A stretch of 64,000 bases of DNA. It comes from Salticus scenicus (Eukaryota; Arthropoda; Arachnida; Araneae; Salticidae). The DNA is taken from assembly GCA_963930645.1 (NCBI GenBank), contig OZ005653.1, positions 107,836,059 through 107,900,058 of the forward strand, given 5' to 3'. Shown here one piece after another: positions 10,385 to 19,044 of this stretch; within the stretch, counting starts at the first letter, position 1, and every line of letters starts with the position of its first letter. Made by a program: the position numbers and the translations under genes. The notes under the pieces were generated by a model. That model was not told the DNA's origin, did no database searches, and was given only the letters and a program-made list of their open reading frames with translations.

Positions 10385-10803
10385 TGTTTGTTCCTTACCA
10401 GTGTTGTGCGAAATCTTTTGAAGATTACTATTCCCATCAGTCGGGTAGTGGCCTAAATTATTATCAAGGCACTACTTTACAAAAGGGATATGGATTCGGT
10501 GGACTGTTTCGATCTTTTTTTCGTGCAGCAGTACCCCTCTTCAAATCAGGGGCGAAAGCGGTCGGCAAGCAGTTGTTTCATTCAGGCGTGAACGTGTTGA
10601 GTGACCTGTCTCGCGGAGAAGACATTAAAGTGGCCGCCAAGCGAAGATTAAAAGAAGCTGGACAGACCTTAACCGACAAAGCCGCTACTAAAGTGAAGAC
10701 GATGATTGGATCGGGCCGCCGGTATAAAAAGAGGAAGCGTTCTACCAAAGCTGTCATTCGACGTAAAGCCAAGAAAGTGAAGGTACAAGATATTTTCGCT
10801 TAA
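10384..10803 (+). CDS. Small basic Polinton virion-associated protein
   Basis: A 139-residue protein starting MFVPYQCCAKSFEDYY at the ATG overlapping the penton stop; the frame is open further upstream but only inside the penton gene. The centre has a glycine/phenylalanine-rich stretch (GYGFGGLFRSFFRAAVPLFK) followed by an alpha-helical segment around NVLSDLSRGEDIKVAAKRRL. The C-terminus is strongly basic, with RRYKKRKRS and RRKAKKVKV clusters. An amphipathic or hydrophobic segment plus a basic tail suggests a DNA-condensing or membrane-active minor virion component, similar in layout to adenovirus pVI or core proteins. That is inference from layout and from its position between penton and major capsid genes. 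The frame is complete, and the gap to the next ATG is 2 bp. Confidence 0.7.
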   Translation: MFVPYQCCAKSFEDYYSHQSGSGLNYYQGTTLQKGYGFGGLFRSFFRAAVPLFKSGAKAVGKQLFHSGVNVLSDLSRGEDIKVAAKRRLKEAGQTLTDKAATKVKTMIGSGRRYKKRKRSTKAVIRRKAKKVKVQDIFA

Positions 10804-10805
10804 AG

Positions 10806-12119
10806 ATGTCTGGACTCATCCATAAAGATTCTGTTGCCTGTGCGAAATCCGAATTGGATTTATTTTTGATCCCACCCACGCAAACGGCTATTGAAAAAGG
10901 ATACTTTGTTGAATACCACCCTCTTGCGAATATTCGAGACGGAGGACCTGTGGAATTTAATATTTCCGGAAATGGTGAAGACTATATTGATTTATCGGCT
11001 TCCTACCTGTATGTGAAAGTGAAAATTATCAAGTTTGATGGAACACCCTTAGCGGAAACGGATGCAGTTGCCCCCGTGAATTTATTTTTACACGCCTTGT
11101 TTTCTCAAGTGGATATTAGCCTGAACGAAAGAGTGATCTCCTCGTCGAGTAACACCTACCCCTACCGCGCTTATATTGAAACGCTGTTGAATTATGGAGA
11201 AGATGCCAAGAAAAGTTTATTGTCCTGCGAATGTTTTTACAAAGATGAGAATTTGACTGCTACAGATCCTGCTGGAGTCAACCCTGGATAGAAGATACGT
11301 TACGCACTCACGAATAAAAGCAAAATGTTAGATATGATTGGACCTTTGCATTGTGATATTTTTCAACAAAATCGATTGCTATTGAATATGGTTGACTTGA
11401 AAATTAAGATGACCTGAAGCAAGCCTGAATTTTCCTTAATGTGTAAAATCGATGCGGCGAAACCCATTCCCAACTACAAAGTGATTTTGGAACATGCTTC
11501 TATTTTCATACGTAAAGTGAAAGTGAGCCCCGGTGTATTACTGGGTCATGCCAAGGCCTTAGAGAAAAGTACAGCAAAGTATCCCATCGACCGAGTGTTA
11601 TGCAAGACCTATTCGATCTCAACCGGAAGTAAATCCTTCATGCAAGACAATGTGTTTTTAGGAGCCATGCCGAAAAGAATTATTATTGGACTTTTAGAAA
11701 ATAGTGCCTACACTGGACAATATGATTTAAATCCCTTTTATTTCTATCATCACAAGGTTAACTTTTTAAGTGTTTACGTGGATGGACAACCCGTACCCAG
11801 CAAACCCTTGGAATTGGATTTTGAAGAAAATAACTATATAAGAGCGTATCATCGTTTGTTTTCGGGATTTAATCGAGATACTGGGATTTATCTGACCCGA
11901 GATGACTTTGCGAACGGGCATACTTTGTATGCTTTCGACTTGAGCCCTGACATGTGTGATGGACCCCATCTGAATCTACAGCAACAAGGAAATTTACGAA
12001 TTGAAATCAAGTTTGCAGACACCTTAGAAAGAACCACGACTGTATTGGTGTACGCGGAATTTGAAAATATTATAGAAATTAGTAAAACACGACATGTGTT
12101 GTGTGACTTCCCCAACTGA
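10806..12119 (+). pseudogene. Major capsid protein (Polinton PY, double jelly-roll), two in-frame stops
   Basis: One frame of 437 codons plus terminator encodes the Polinton major capsid protein, often labelled F54H12.2-like in animal genomes. It would form the trimeric capsomers of the predicted icosahedral particle. The N-terminal signature SELDLFLIPPTQTAIEKGY and the later segment VYVDGQPVPSKPLELDF are typical. The frame is interrupted by TAG at 11289-11291 and TGA at 11415-11417. Reading phase is kept across both, so these are point changes rather than indels. The two open parts are 10806-11291 and 11418-12119; the first ATG in the second part is at 11439. Neither part alone spans both jelly-roll domains. 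Neighbouring virion genes are open, so decay here may be recent, or sequencing error should be considered. Confidence 0.9.
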
Positions 12120-12121
12120 AA

Positions 12122-12595
12122 ATGAATTCTATAGAAATCGACACTATTTTATCCCACGATCCAGTGACCAAGAAATACTTTTCCGGTGTTTTCCCCAGTG
12201 ATCAATTACCCAAGAAGATCGAGCGTTATCCTGCATGTTTTGTATGCAACGACAAGTCTACAGAAGCCGGAAGCCACTGGGTGGCTTTCTACCTACCCTC
12301 CCCTACGGAAGCGGAATTCTTTGATTCCTATGGAAACAAGCCGAACTTTTTTAAAGGACCTATATTGAACTATATATCTCAATTTTCACGAGTGGTGTTT
12401 AATCCACTTCCACTGCAAAGTCATGTAACAGCTGTTTGCGGTCAATTTTGTGTGTATTATATTTATTGCCGATGTCGAGGCAAAACTTTGAAAGATTTTT
12501 TAAAGCAGTTTGTAACTGAAAATATATGTAAAGACCATCGAGTCTATAATTTTGTATCCAAACGATTTCGCACACGTGCTCCTTTTTATCAATAA
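12122..12595 (+). CDS. PRO: Adenain-type maturation cysteine protease (Polinton PRO)
   Basis: A 157-residue cysteine protease of the adenovirus protease/Ulp1-like fold, expected to cleave capsid and core precursors during particle maturation. The catalytic set is visible: H52 in SHWVAF, D68 in FFDSYG, Q99 in PLQSHVTAVCGQFC and C106 seven residues later, the same Q-to-C spacing as in adenain. The start ATG is 2 bp after the major capsid stop. The stop codon at 12593-12595 lies within AATAAA (12591-12596), a possible polyadenylation signal. The frame is complete. The 44-bp gap before the ATPase start is one of the two largest in the cluster. Confidence 0.92.
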   Translation: MNSIEIDTILSHDPVTKKYFSGVFPSDQLPKKIERYPACFVCNDKSTEAGSHWVAFYLPSPTEAEFFDSYGNKPNFFKGPILNYISQFSRVVFNPLPLQSHVTAVCGQFCVYYIYCRCRGKTLKDFLKQFVTENICKDHRVYNFVSKRFRTRAPFYQ

Positions 12596-12596
12596 A
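12591..12596 (+). terminator. Candidate polyadenylation signal overlapping the protease stop
   Basis: AATAAA includes the TAA stop. It is followed by a T- and GT-rich stretch (CTATGTGTCTGTGTTTATTT), as expected for a cleavage region. If used, it would end transcripts before the ATPase. Confidence 0.45.
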
Positions 12597-12639
12597 AAAC
12601 TATTTATAATGTAAACCTATGTGTCTGTGTTTATTTAGA

Positions 12640-13293
12640 ATGGAGTTTCCACGCTTTCAACACCCTTTTACAATGCTCTTAGCAGGCCCCACGGGGGTCG
12701 GTAAGAGTTGGTTTCTGCGGGATTTACTGGCAGAACGACGGCGTATGTTTAACCCTCCTCCCGATAAAGTCGTTTGGTTTTACGGCATCTCTCAAAAGCT
12801 TTACGAGGAAATTCCCGATGTGACGTTCGTGGAAGGGTTTCCTTCTAATTATCGGGAATATTTAGGTACCCATTCTTTAGTGATTTTAGATGATTTGATG
12901 GTGGAATGTGGGGGTGATGAACGATTAACCCACCTCTTTACCAAAGGAAGTCACCATTTAAATTTAAGTGTTATTTTTATTACTCAAAACCTTTTTCATA
13001 AAGGTAAAGAAATGAGAGGTATTTCCTTAAACAGTCAATACTTAGTACTTTTTAAAAATCGTCGGGACATGAGTCAAATTACGCACTTGGGTAGACAATT
13101 ATACCCGAGATCAACTCAGTTTTTTCAAGAAGTGTTCGAGGACGCTACCAAACAACCCTTCTCTTATTTGTTGGTGGATTTAAGGAATGAAACCCTCGAA
13201 GGAATGCGACTCAGAACGCGTATATTACCGGGGGAAACCCAATTTGTGTACGAGCCCAAAAAAGGTTTAAAAGGAAAGCCCTACCGATTTTAA
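12640..13293 (+). CDS. ATP: Genome-packaging ATPase (Polinton ATP, HerA/FtsK type)
   Basis: A 217-residue P-loop ATPase of the A32/FtsK-HerA group that would pump element DNA into preformed capsids. Walker A is GPTGVGKS (residues 16-23) and Walker B is LVILDD (80-85); a polar sensor-like SVIFITQN follows. I chose the ATG at 12640 because MEFPRFQHPF matches the usual family start; an in-frame ATG seven codons upstream (12619) adds a Cys-rich leader unlike the family. The frame is complete. Its place after the protease and before two small virion proteins is the usual Polinton morphogenesis block. Confidence 0.93.
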   Translation: MEFPRFQHPFTMLLAGPTGVGKSWFLRDLLAERRRMFNPPPDKVVWFYGISQKLYEEIPDVTFVEGFPSNYREYLGTHSLVILDDLMVECGGDERLTHLFTKGSHHLNLSVIFITQNLFHKGKEMRGISLNSQYLVLFKNRRDMSQITHLGRQLYPRSTQFFQEVFEDATKQPFSYLLVDLRNETLEGMRLRTRILPGETQFVYEPKKGLKGKPYRF

Positions 13294-13306
13294 TTCAGTT
13301 GTGATC

Positions 13307-13639
13307 ATGACGTTAACGAGGAAACAACTTCGTGATTTGGAGCTTATAAAGTCTTGTCCTCACACCTTACGCAAGCATTTGTTAAAAAAATTACCGACTC
13401 GATCTGTCAAGGCTATTTGCGAATGCACCCTGAACGTATTAAAAGGAAACGTGCCTCTCTCATCTCATCAGAAAAGGTCTTTAAGGAAATATAAGACGAC
13501 TCTTCGAAAAATTGGTACCAACAAAGGAAGTTTATTCAACAAGAAAAAATTGATTGTTCAACACGGCGGATTTTTAAATATTTTAATCCCAGCCGCATTG
13601 TCTGTTTTAACCGGCATCATCAATGGAATTCGCAGCTAA
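13307..13639 (+). CDS. Small basic Polinton protein, adenovirus core-X-like layout
   Basis: A 110-residue basic protein starting MTLTRKQLRDLELIKSCP at the first ATG after the ATPase. Conserved features are the middle segment VKAICECTLNVLKGNVPLS, a Lys/Arg-rich segment and the tail KKKLIVQHGGFLNILIPAAL, which ends in a hydrophobic helix. Related small ORFs in Polintons and adintoviruses have been compared with adenovirus late protein X. A role as DNA-binding or membrane-active minor virion component is inferred. Its last 17 bases overlap the start of the next gene in another frame. Confidence 0.75.
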   Translation: MTLTRKQLRDLELIKSCPHTLRKHLLKKLPTRSVKAICECTLNVLKGNVPLSSHQKRSLRKYKTTLRKIGTNKGSLFNKKKLIVQHGGFLNILIPAALSVLTGIINGIRS

Positions 13640-14270
13640 GTATGCGTTGGTACCGGAAGAAGAATTTTCTAAGCATACGCCTTCTAAAAAGCAAATGACG
13701 GAATTTGATTTAGCTATGGCTAAAATATTAAATAGTTCTCTACCGGATCACGAAAAAATTCAACACTACTACGAACTCTTAAAAAGAAAAATGGATTTGC
13801 AAGAATATAATTTGCCTTGGATGTCTAAACAACCCGAAGAAGAACCTGAAAAAGTGGAACCTAAACAAGTGGAGTCTATAAAACAAGAACCCCAAGAAGA
13901 CTATGAAACCTTTGTGTTATCTTCTGTAGCTAAACCCATGAAGAAACAAGCCGAAGCCTTATTAAATTTTCTCAAGTCTCATTCGAGCCAGTTTAAGTGG
14001 AACCCGAAAGGCGAGATTACTTACAACGGAAGGACAGTGGAACATTCTAATTTAGCGGAACTCTTTCATTTCATCTTTTCCGTGAATAAAAAACCGCCTA
14101 TTACAGGACAAAGTGAATTTTTGCAAGCCTTGAAAGATATGGGAGTACCCCAGAGTATTATTAAGAATCAATATTTGTCTTCAAGAAAAAACAGTGTCAA
14201 ATCGAAAAAGAAATTTATTGTAAAAAAACCTGTTGTTAAACTCAACCCTGTAACCTGGGAAACATACTAA
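13623..14270 (+). CDS. Conserved Polinton protein of unknown function (215 aa)
   Basis: A 215-residue protein recognised as a recurrent Polinton/adintovirus ORF next to the ATPase; its function is unknown to me. The N-terminal part carries NSSLPDHEKIQHYYELLKRK, followed by an acidic Glu/Pro/Gln-rich linker (about residues 76-100). The C-terminal domain contains FLKSHSSQFKWNPKGEITYN and ends with a basic tail rich in Lys. It starts 17 bp inside the preceding gene. The stop is fused to an AATAAA (14270-14275), with a second AATAAA at 14314-14319. It is the last gene of the left cluster. A scaffold or minor capsid role is possible by context only. Confidence 0.7.
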   Translation: MEFAAKYALVPEEEFSKHTPSKKQMTEFDLAMAKILNSSLPDHEKIQHYYELLKRKMDLQEYNLPWMSKQPEEEPEKVEPKQVESIKQEPQEDYETFVLSSVAKPMKKQAEALLNFLKSHSSQFKWNPKGEITYNGRTVEHSNLAELFHFIFSVNKKPPITGQSEFLQALKDMGVPQSIIKNQYLSSRKNSVKSKKKFIVKKPVVKLNPVTWETY

Positions 14271-14319
14271 ATAAAATGAATTTGTATCTATCAATACGTG
14301 TTATTATTTATAGAATAAA
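14270..14319 (+). terminator. Polyadenylation signals closing the capsid gene cluster
   Basis: AATAAA at 14270-14275 and again at 14314-14319, directly after the last + strand gene of the cluster. Confidence 0.55.
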
Positions 14320-14324
14320 ATACA

Positions 14325-14525
14325 CTTACCTGAAAACACGTCCTACTCCAACGGCTGCCTTGAGAGAAATGAACGATAAGGAGAGTTGTTATCAGCGATG
14401 TCAGGTCACGTGATCACAATCACGAGGCCAGTGACGTCACGAATGATGTGATTGGCTATGCTCAGTCACGTGATCATGATGTCACGCGTTATCTGATTGG
14501 CTACCTCTGGTCACGTGACGAGAGT
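14325..14525. promoter_or_regulatory. Regulatory module copy 1: GATA, CRE, CCAAT, E-boxes
   Basis: It contains TTATCAGCGATG, TGACGTCA (CRE), inverted CCAAT boxes (GATTGGCTA at two places) and TCACGTGA E-boxes at about 14405, 14466 and 14512. Bases 14431-14477 are identical to 15201-15247. On the minus strand, TTTTCAG|GTAAGTG near 14330 looks like a 5' splice site. This is probably a promoter or enhancer of the element; which transcript it drives is not clear. Confidence 0.6.
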
Positions 14526-14718
14526 CTTATCTTATCAGAGATTGCTTATCAGCGATCACGGGTCATTGATTTACACTTATTGAAACCCCAACTTATAAAT
14601 AATTTGTCTTTCATTAAAAATGTAAGTCACATGTACACGTAAAAAAGTTATATAATTAATTTTACAGAGTACTTAAAAAATAATGTATAATTAAGTTTAA
14701 GATTTTTTTTTTCTATAG

Positions 14719-14750
<32 letters not shown>

Positions 14751-15109
14751 AATTTTTAGTTAGAAATTTTTATTAAAATACAATAATCAAAGTTTTGTAC
14801 GATATTAATTTACATTGCACCTAAAACTTTAAATATACAGAAACAATTGTACAGTTGGTTTTGTCTGAAGCAAATATAAATAATAAAATCTTATTCAATT
14901 TAGTTTTTAAAACACCCTAAAGATTTCAGACACACATATTTTTATCTTGTTTAAATAAAATTTTTAAAATGAAACAATATTAATGTTATAAAATAATACA
15001 CTCACCATGACTCACCGAGTGTGCTATTCCATCAAATTATTCCGCATACATGTAATAACATGTCTGACTTAGCTATATACTGAATTACCATTATTTCAGA
15101 AAAAGTTAG

Positions 15110-15340
15110 GACTTACCTTAAAACACGTGCTACTCCCTTGGTAGACTTGGAGGAAATGGATACGAGACATTCTTATCAGCGATGCCAGGTCACGAGGTCA
15201 GTGACGTCACGAATGATGTGATTGGCTATGCTCAGTCACGTGATCATAACGTCAACCCCTCATCAGTGACATCACCGATTGCTTATCAGCTAGCACAACG
15301 CGCGGAAATGTCCTTCACTACGCAGTGAAAAATATTCAAA
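15110..15340. promoter_or_regulatory. Regulatory module copy 2: CRE, CCAAT, E-box
   Basis: A second copy of the module 770 bp further right, with TTATCAGCGATG, TGACGTCA, GATTGGCTATG and TCACGTGATCAT in the same order. Minus-strand TTTTAAG|GTAAGTC near 15115 parallels the donor-like site of copy 1. It is followed by CTACGCAGTGAAAA, which resembles CTGCGCAGTGAAG in the polymerase promoter (27299). Confidence 0.6.
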
Positions 15341-15571
15341 GTCTACGGGACATTACTCGAAACGATTCCATTGTCTTATACGGTAAATTGAAATATAACA
15401 CGCGGAAAAAAAAGATCGACATATACCGGAGAAACTATCCATACTGTCCGATGAAAATAAGTCATACACCTAAGGAGATGCTAGCAGGATGAGAGACAAA
15501 CTGCAACTGAAATCTAACGATTTGAGAAGGGCTATAAATCTCTCGTGTTGATTAGAGTGTTTTGAAGAATG

Positions 15572-15656
15572 GGTTTTCCCCTCATTTAAGCAGAAAGGAT
15601 GAGTCATAGGTTTTCCCCTCATTTAAGCAGAAAGGATGAGTCATAGGTTTTCCCTC
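15572..15656. repeat. 37-bp tandem repeat with TGAGTCA boxes
   Basis: Two exact 37-bp units (15572-15608, 15609-15645) and a partial third. Each contains TTTTCCCCTCATTTAAG and GATGAGTCAT, an AP-1-type site. The reverse complement resembles the GAGGGGAAA/TGACTCA area in front of the polymerase gene. Confidence 0.8.
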
Positions 15657-15676
15657 ACCTATCACGAAGATATCTC

Positions 15677-15901
15677 TTAATTAAGTTTCTTAACCTTTTC
15701 ACGACGGCAGATTCTGACCAGATAGTGTTCATAAAGACGGCAGTAAGACGACAGATGTCCCCCCCTGTCGGTGTGTTTTATCTTCAAGCGTCTCGGTGTT
15801 AACAATGGCTGTAGGAAGTCCCGTCCGACCCATATAGCAAAGTGATATCTTCTACTAAACGATTTCCCTTTAAAGGGAAAACCTTCACCAGAAATCTCCA
15901 T
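15677..15901 (-). CDS. Doubtful small basic ORF, 74 aa
   Basis: It begins MEISGEGFPFKGKSFSRRYH and ends with a basic RRICRREKVKKLN-like tail (the actual residues read VRICRREKVKKLN). I do not recognise it. It lies in the better-balanced, less AT-rich DNA that seems to belong to the Polinton itself, on the strand opposite to all other genes, next to the AP-1-type repeats. There is no upstream core promoter that I can support. It could be a real accessory gene or chance. Confidence 0.2.
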   Translation of the reverse strand: MEISGEGFPFKGKSFSRRYHFAIWVGRDFLQPLLTPRRLKIKHTDRGGHLSSYCRLYEHYLVRICRREKVKKLN

Positions 15902-16108
15902 TGCACTCTCTTGTAGGGAAAAAATTTGTTGATTTCTGAACGAATCTTTTTACATTGTGTTTATGAATGTTTATTTAAAAAGGGATTTTATTCTGTTGAC
16001 AATATAATTTTTCATATTTAATTTGAAATATACGGAATTACTAGCGAAATAATATTAATCGATAGGTCCTGATCTTAAATTGTAAATGTGCTTAAAATTA
16101 TGTAATTA

Positions 16109-16148
<40 letters not shown>

Positions 16149-16489
16149 AGAAGGAGAAATGAAAACGAAAGATTTATTTAAATTCTATGTAAACTGTATT
16201 TGGAAGAATTTTTCTGAGATTTATTACTTTAAATATAATACTGTTAAAAAGAAGTGTTGAAGCTTTTAATAAAAATATTACAAAATATAACGCATGACTA
16301 AATAATTATTTCTGTAATATCAAGTACTAATTATTATTTATTTATACATTTTATTATAATAAGAGGTTACATGGTTTTCAAAGGCTTAAAAGAAAGAAAG
16401 AAAAAAAACTTTTTTTTTTCTTTTCTCAAAATTTGAGCATATAAAACAACATTTAAACAGCATTTTATATGTTTCATTAAAAGTGGAAA

Positions 16490-16542
<53 letters not shown>

Positions 16543-16976
16543 CTTAAAAAATATTTGTAAAATTCCATGACTAAAAAAAAGAAAAAAATATATTAACTTG
16601 TTAAAATATTAAACTTGCCAACATTATAATTACACCTGCTTTATGTGTTAAACATCTTGTATTAATGACTCATTTATGACCTTGCATGTGTTTCAAAGGC
16701 TAATGAAGTAAAATAAGAGCATATATAAGAAATAAAAAATGTTATTCAATATTTTGAGCATGTGAAAAAGCAGCATTTGAATGACTCAATTCTACTTGGA
16801 AGAAGTGTTTAATAATTCAATAAGATCGTTACATTAGTTTTTGAGAAATAGTCTCGATCGCTTTTCTAAACGTATTCGAAAACCAAGACCCACCCGCTGA
16901 ATATTCCAAAATTTTCAATGAAAATTTTATAAAATGTTGATTTTTTATATAGTCAAAATGCTGACTTTTTTATTTA
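15902..16976. other. AT-rich, gene-free DNA inside Polinton
   Basis: No gene seen. It contains an A-run of about 33 bases (near 16111-16143) and an (AC)n(AT)n microsatellite near 16494-16541. The change to long homopolymers and loss of GC-balanced sequence after about 15.9 kb suggests non-Polinton DNA inserted into the element. Confidence 0.5.
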
Positions 16977-18720
16977 TCTATATATATAAAAGAGCAGAGT
17001 CTGTGAGTGTGTGTGTGTGTCTGTCCGCTATAGAGTCCTAGGCCGTTTCACCGAGAGGGACCAAATTTGGCACAGTTAATGTGTACGATCCGAGAAAGAC
17101 AACGCCGCAAGCGATTTTACAAAATTCGCCCCCCAAGGGGGAGAGGGGGGGCAAAACGTAATTTTACAAAATCCTTCATATCTCAAACAAAAAAACAGAT
17201 ATCCGTAAAATTTTTGCTTTAAAATATAGCTAATACAAATGTCTAAAAATCGGTTTCTGGAATTTTTGAAATTCGGTCCCCAAGGGGGCGGGGGGGGGGG
17301 TGCAAAACGTGATTTCACATGCGTAAAACGTGATGTCGCATAATCCTACATATCTCAAAAAAAAAAAAAAAGATATACGTGAAATTTTTGCTCTAAAATA
17401 TAGCTAATGCAACTATCTAAAAATCAATTTCTGGAATTTTAGAAATTCAGCCCCCAGGTGGGGCAGCAAGGAAGGGGGGCTATGGAGCAAAAACAAATAG
17501 AAATACAGTTAGGCCGTTCAAAATTGGTACAGATAGGTTTTAAAGGCCTGCAAGTCGAATGGGGATATTTTCGATTGTGTAAAGTTATTAGGAGGGCCAA
17601 GAAGGGGGGGGAGGGGAGGGGGGGGAGGGGAGGGGGGGCAAAAAAATAAAAGTAGTGTCAGATCGTTTAAAATTGGTACATAGAGGTTTTCGATACTTAA
17701 AAATCGACTTCGGATATTTTTTAATTTGTAAAATTATTAGGAGGGGCGGTAAGGGGGGCTATGGGGCAAAAACAAATAGAAATACAGTTAGGCCGTTCAA
17801 AATTGGTACAGATAGGTTTAAGAGGCCTGCAAGTCGAATGGGGATATTTTCGATTGTGTAAAGTTATTAGGAGGGGCAAGAAGGGAGGGGCAAAAAAATA
17901 AAAATAGTGTCAGATCGTTCAAAATTGGTACATAGAGGTTTTCGATACTTACAAATCAATTGCGGATATTTTTGAATTTGTAAAATTATTAGGAGGGGCG
18001 GGTAGGGGGGGTGGTGCGGGTAGGGGGTGGGGCGGTAAGGGGGGCTTTGGGCAAAAACAAATAGAAATACAGTTAGGCCGTTCAAAATTGGTACAGACAG
18101 GTTTTAGACGCCTGCAAGTCGAATAGGGATATTTTCGAAAGTGTAAAGTTATTAGGAGGGGAGAGAAGGGGGAGGAGATAGGGGGGGGAAATAAAAATAA
18201 AATTAAATCGTTCAAAATTGGTATATGGAGGTTCTCGATACTTACAAATCGATTGGTGATATTTTCGAATTTGTAAAATTATTAGAAGGGACAGGAAGGG
18301 GGTGGGGCGGTAAGGGGGGGCTTTGGGCAAAAACAAATAGAAATACAGTTAGGCCGTTCAAAATTGGTGCAGATAGGTTTTAGAGGCCTGCAAGTCGAAT
18401 GGGGATATTTTCGAAAGTGTACAGTTATTAGGAGGGGCAGGAAGGGGGGGAGAGGGGGGCAAAAACTAATAATAGATTTAGATCGTTCAAAATTGGTATA
18501 TAGAGGTTTTCGATACTTACAAATCTGTTAGGCATATTTTCGAATTTGTAAAATTATTAGGCGGGGCGGTAAGAGGGGGCTATGGTCAAAAACAAATAGA
18601 AATACAGTTAGGCCATTCAAAATTGGTACAGATAGGTTTTAGAGGCCTGCAAGTCGAATGGGGATATTTTCGAAAGTGTAAAGTTATTAGAAGGGCCGGG
18701 AAGGGGGGAGGGCGGAGGGC
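16977..18720 (+). mobile_element. Helitron-like fragment with 275-bp tandem array
   Basis: It starts at A|TCTATATATATAAAAG with a GTGTGTCTGTCCGC tract, like a Helitron 5' end. From about 17480 there are five tandem copies of a 260-285-bp unit (anchors GTTAGGCCGTTCAAAATTGG near 17508, 17787, 18072, 18348 and 18607). Each unit is made of two related halves separated by G-rich runs (AGGAGGGGCGGTAAGGGGGG type). A short relative of the unit occurs in both full Helitron-like elements (6030-6090 and about 46.83-46.88 kb inverted). No hairpin-CTRR right end was found, so the right border is uncertain. Confidence 0.55.
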
Positions 18721-19032
18721 GTTACCAAAAAAGTCTTTTTCGGTAACAGCAGTAGTAGAATTTCCTTTTAACTTATTTTCCCCTGTGAAACGAAAAATAT
18801 TTGCTTTGTGCGTAGATTGGGAGTCATCCCATTTAATTTCATCCCCTATTTCTGAAACTTCATTATCAGGCTCATCCAAGGAATTTATTGAAATTGACAA
18901 ATCATTATCTTCTATTTCATCATTATTTTCCACATCACATTCTGAATCTGAATCATCAAAATCTTCATCCTCTAACTCAATTAAAAGTTTTTCAATTTCA
19001 TCTTGCGTAAGATACCTTTTACGTCTCGACAT
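18721..19032 (-). pseudogene. piggyBac-type transposase, N-terminal fragment
   Basis: A minus-strand frame of 104 codons starts MSRRKRYLTQDEIEKLL, continues through a long acidic Asp/Glu/Asn/Ser-rich stretch and reaches ANIFRFTGENKLKGN. A basic start, an acidic linker and an FxFTGE-like segment at the domain entry are characteristic of piggyBac (PGBD4-like) transposases. The catalytic domain is absent: after about 18721 the frame runs into the G-rich Helitron-like repeats. An upstream ATG (19044) adds four residues. I found no piggyBac terminal repeats or TTAA duplication. It is a truncated remnant, possibly carried along by the neighbouring Helitron-like sequence. Confidence 0.65.
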
Positions 19033-19044
19033 TTTAATATACAA

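Noticed and set aside
17867..18336. Pro-rich minus-strand frames
   Set aside because: Produced by G-rich runs in the Helitron-like tandem array.
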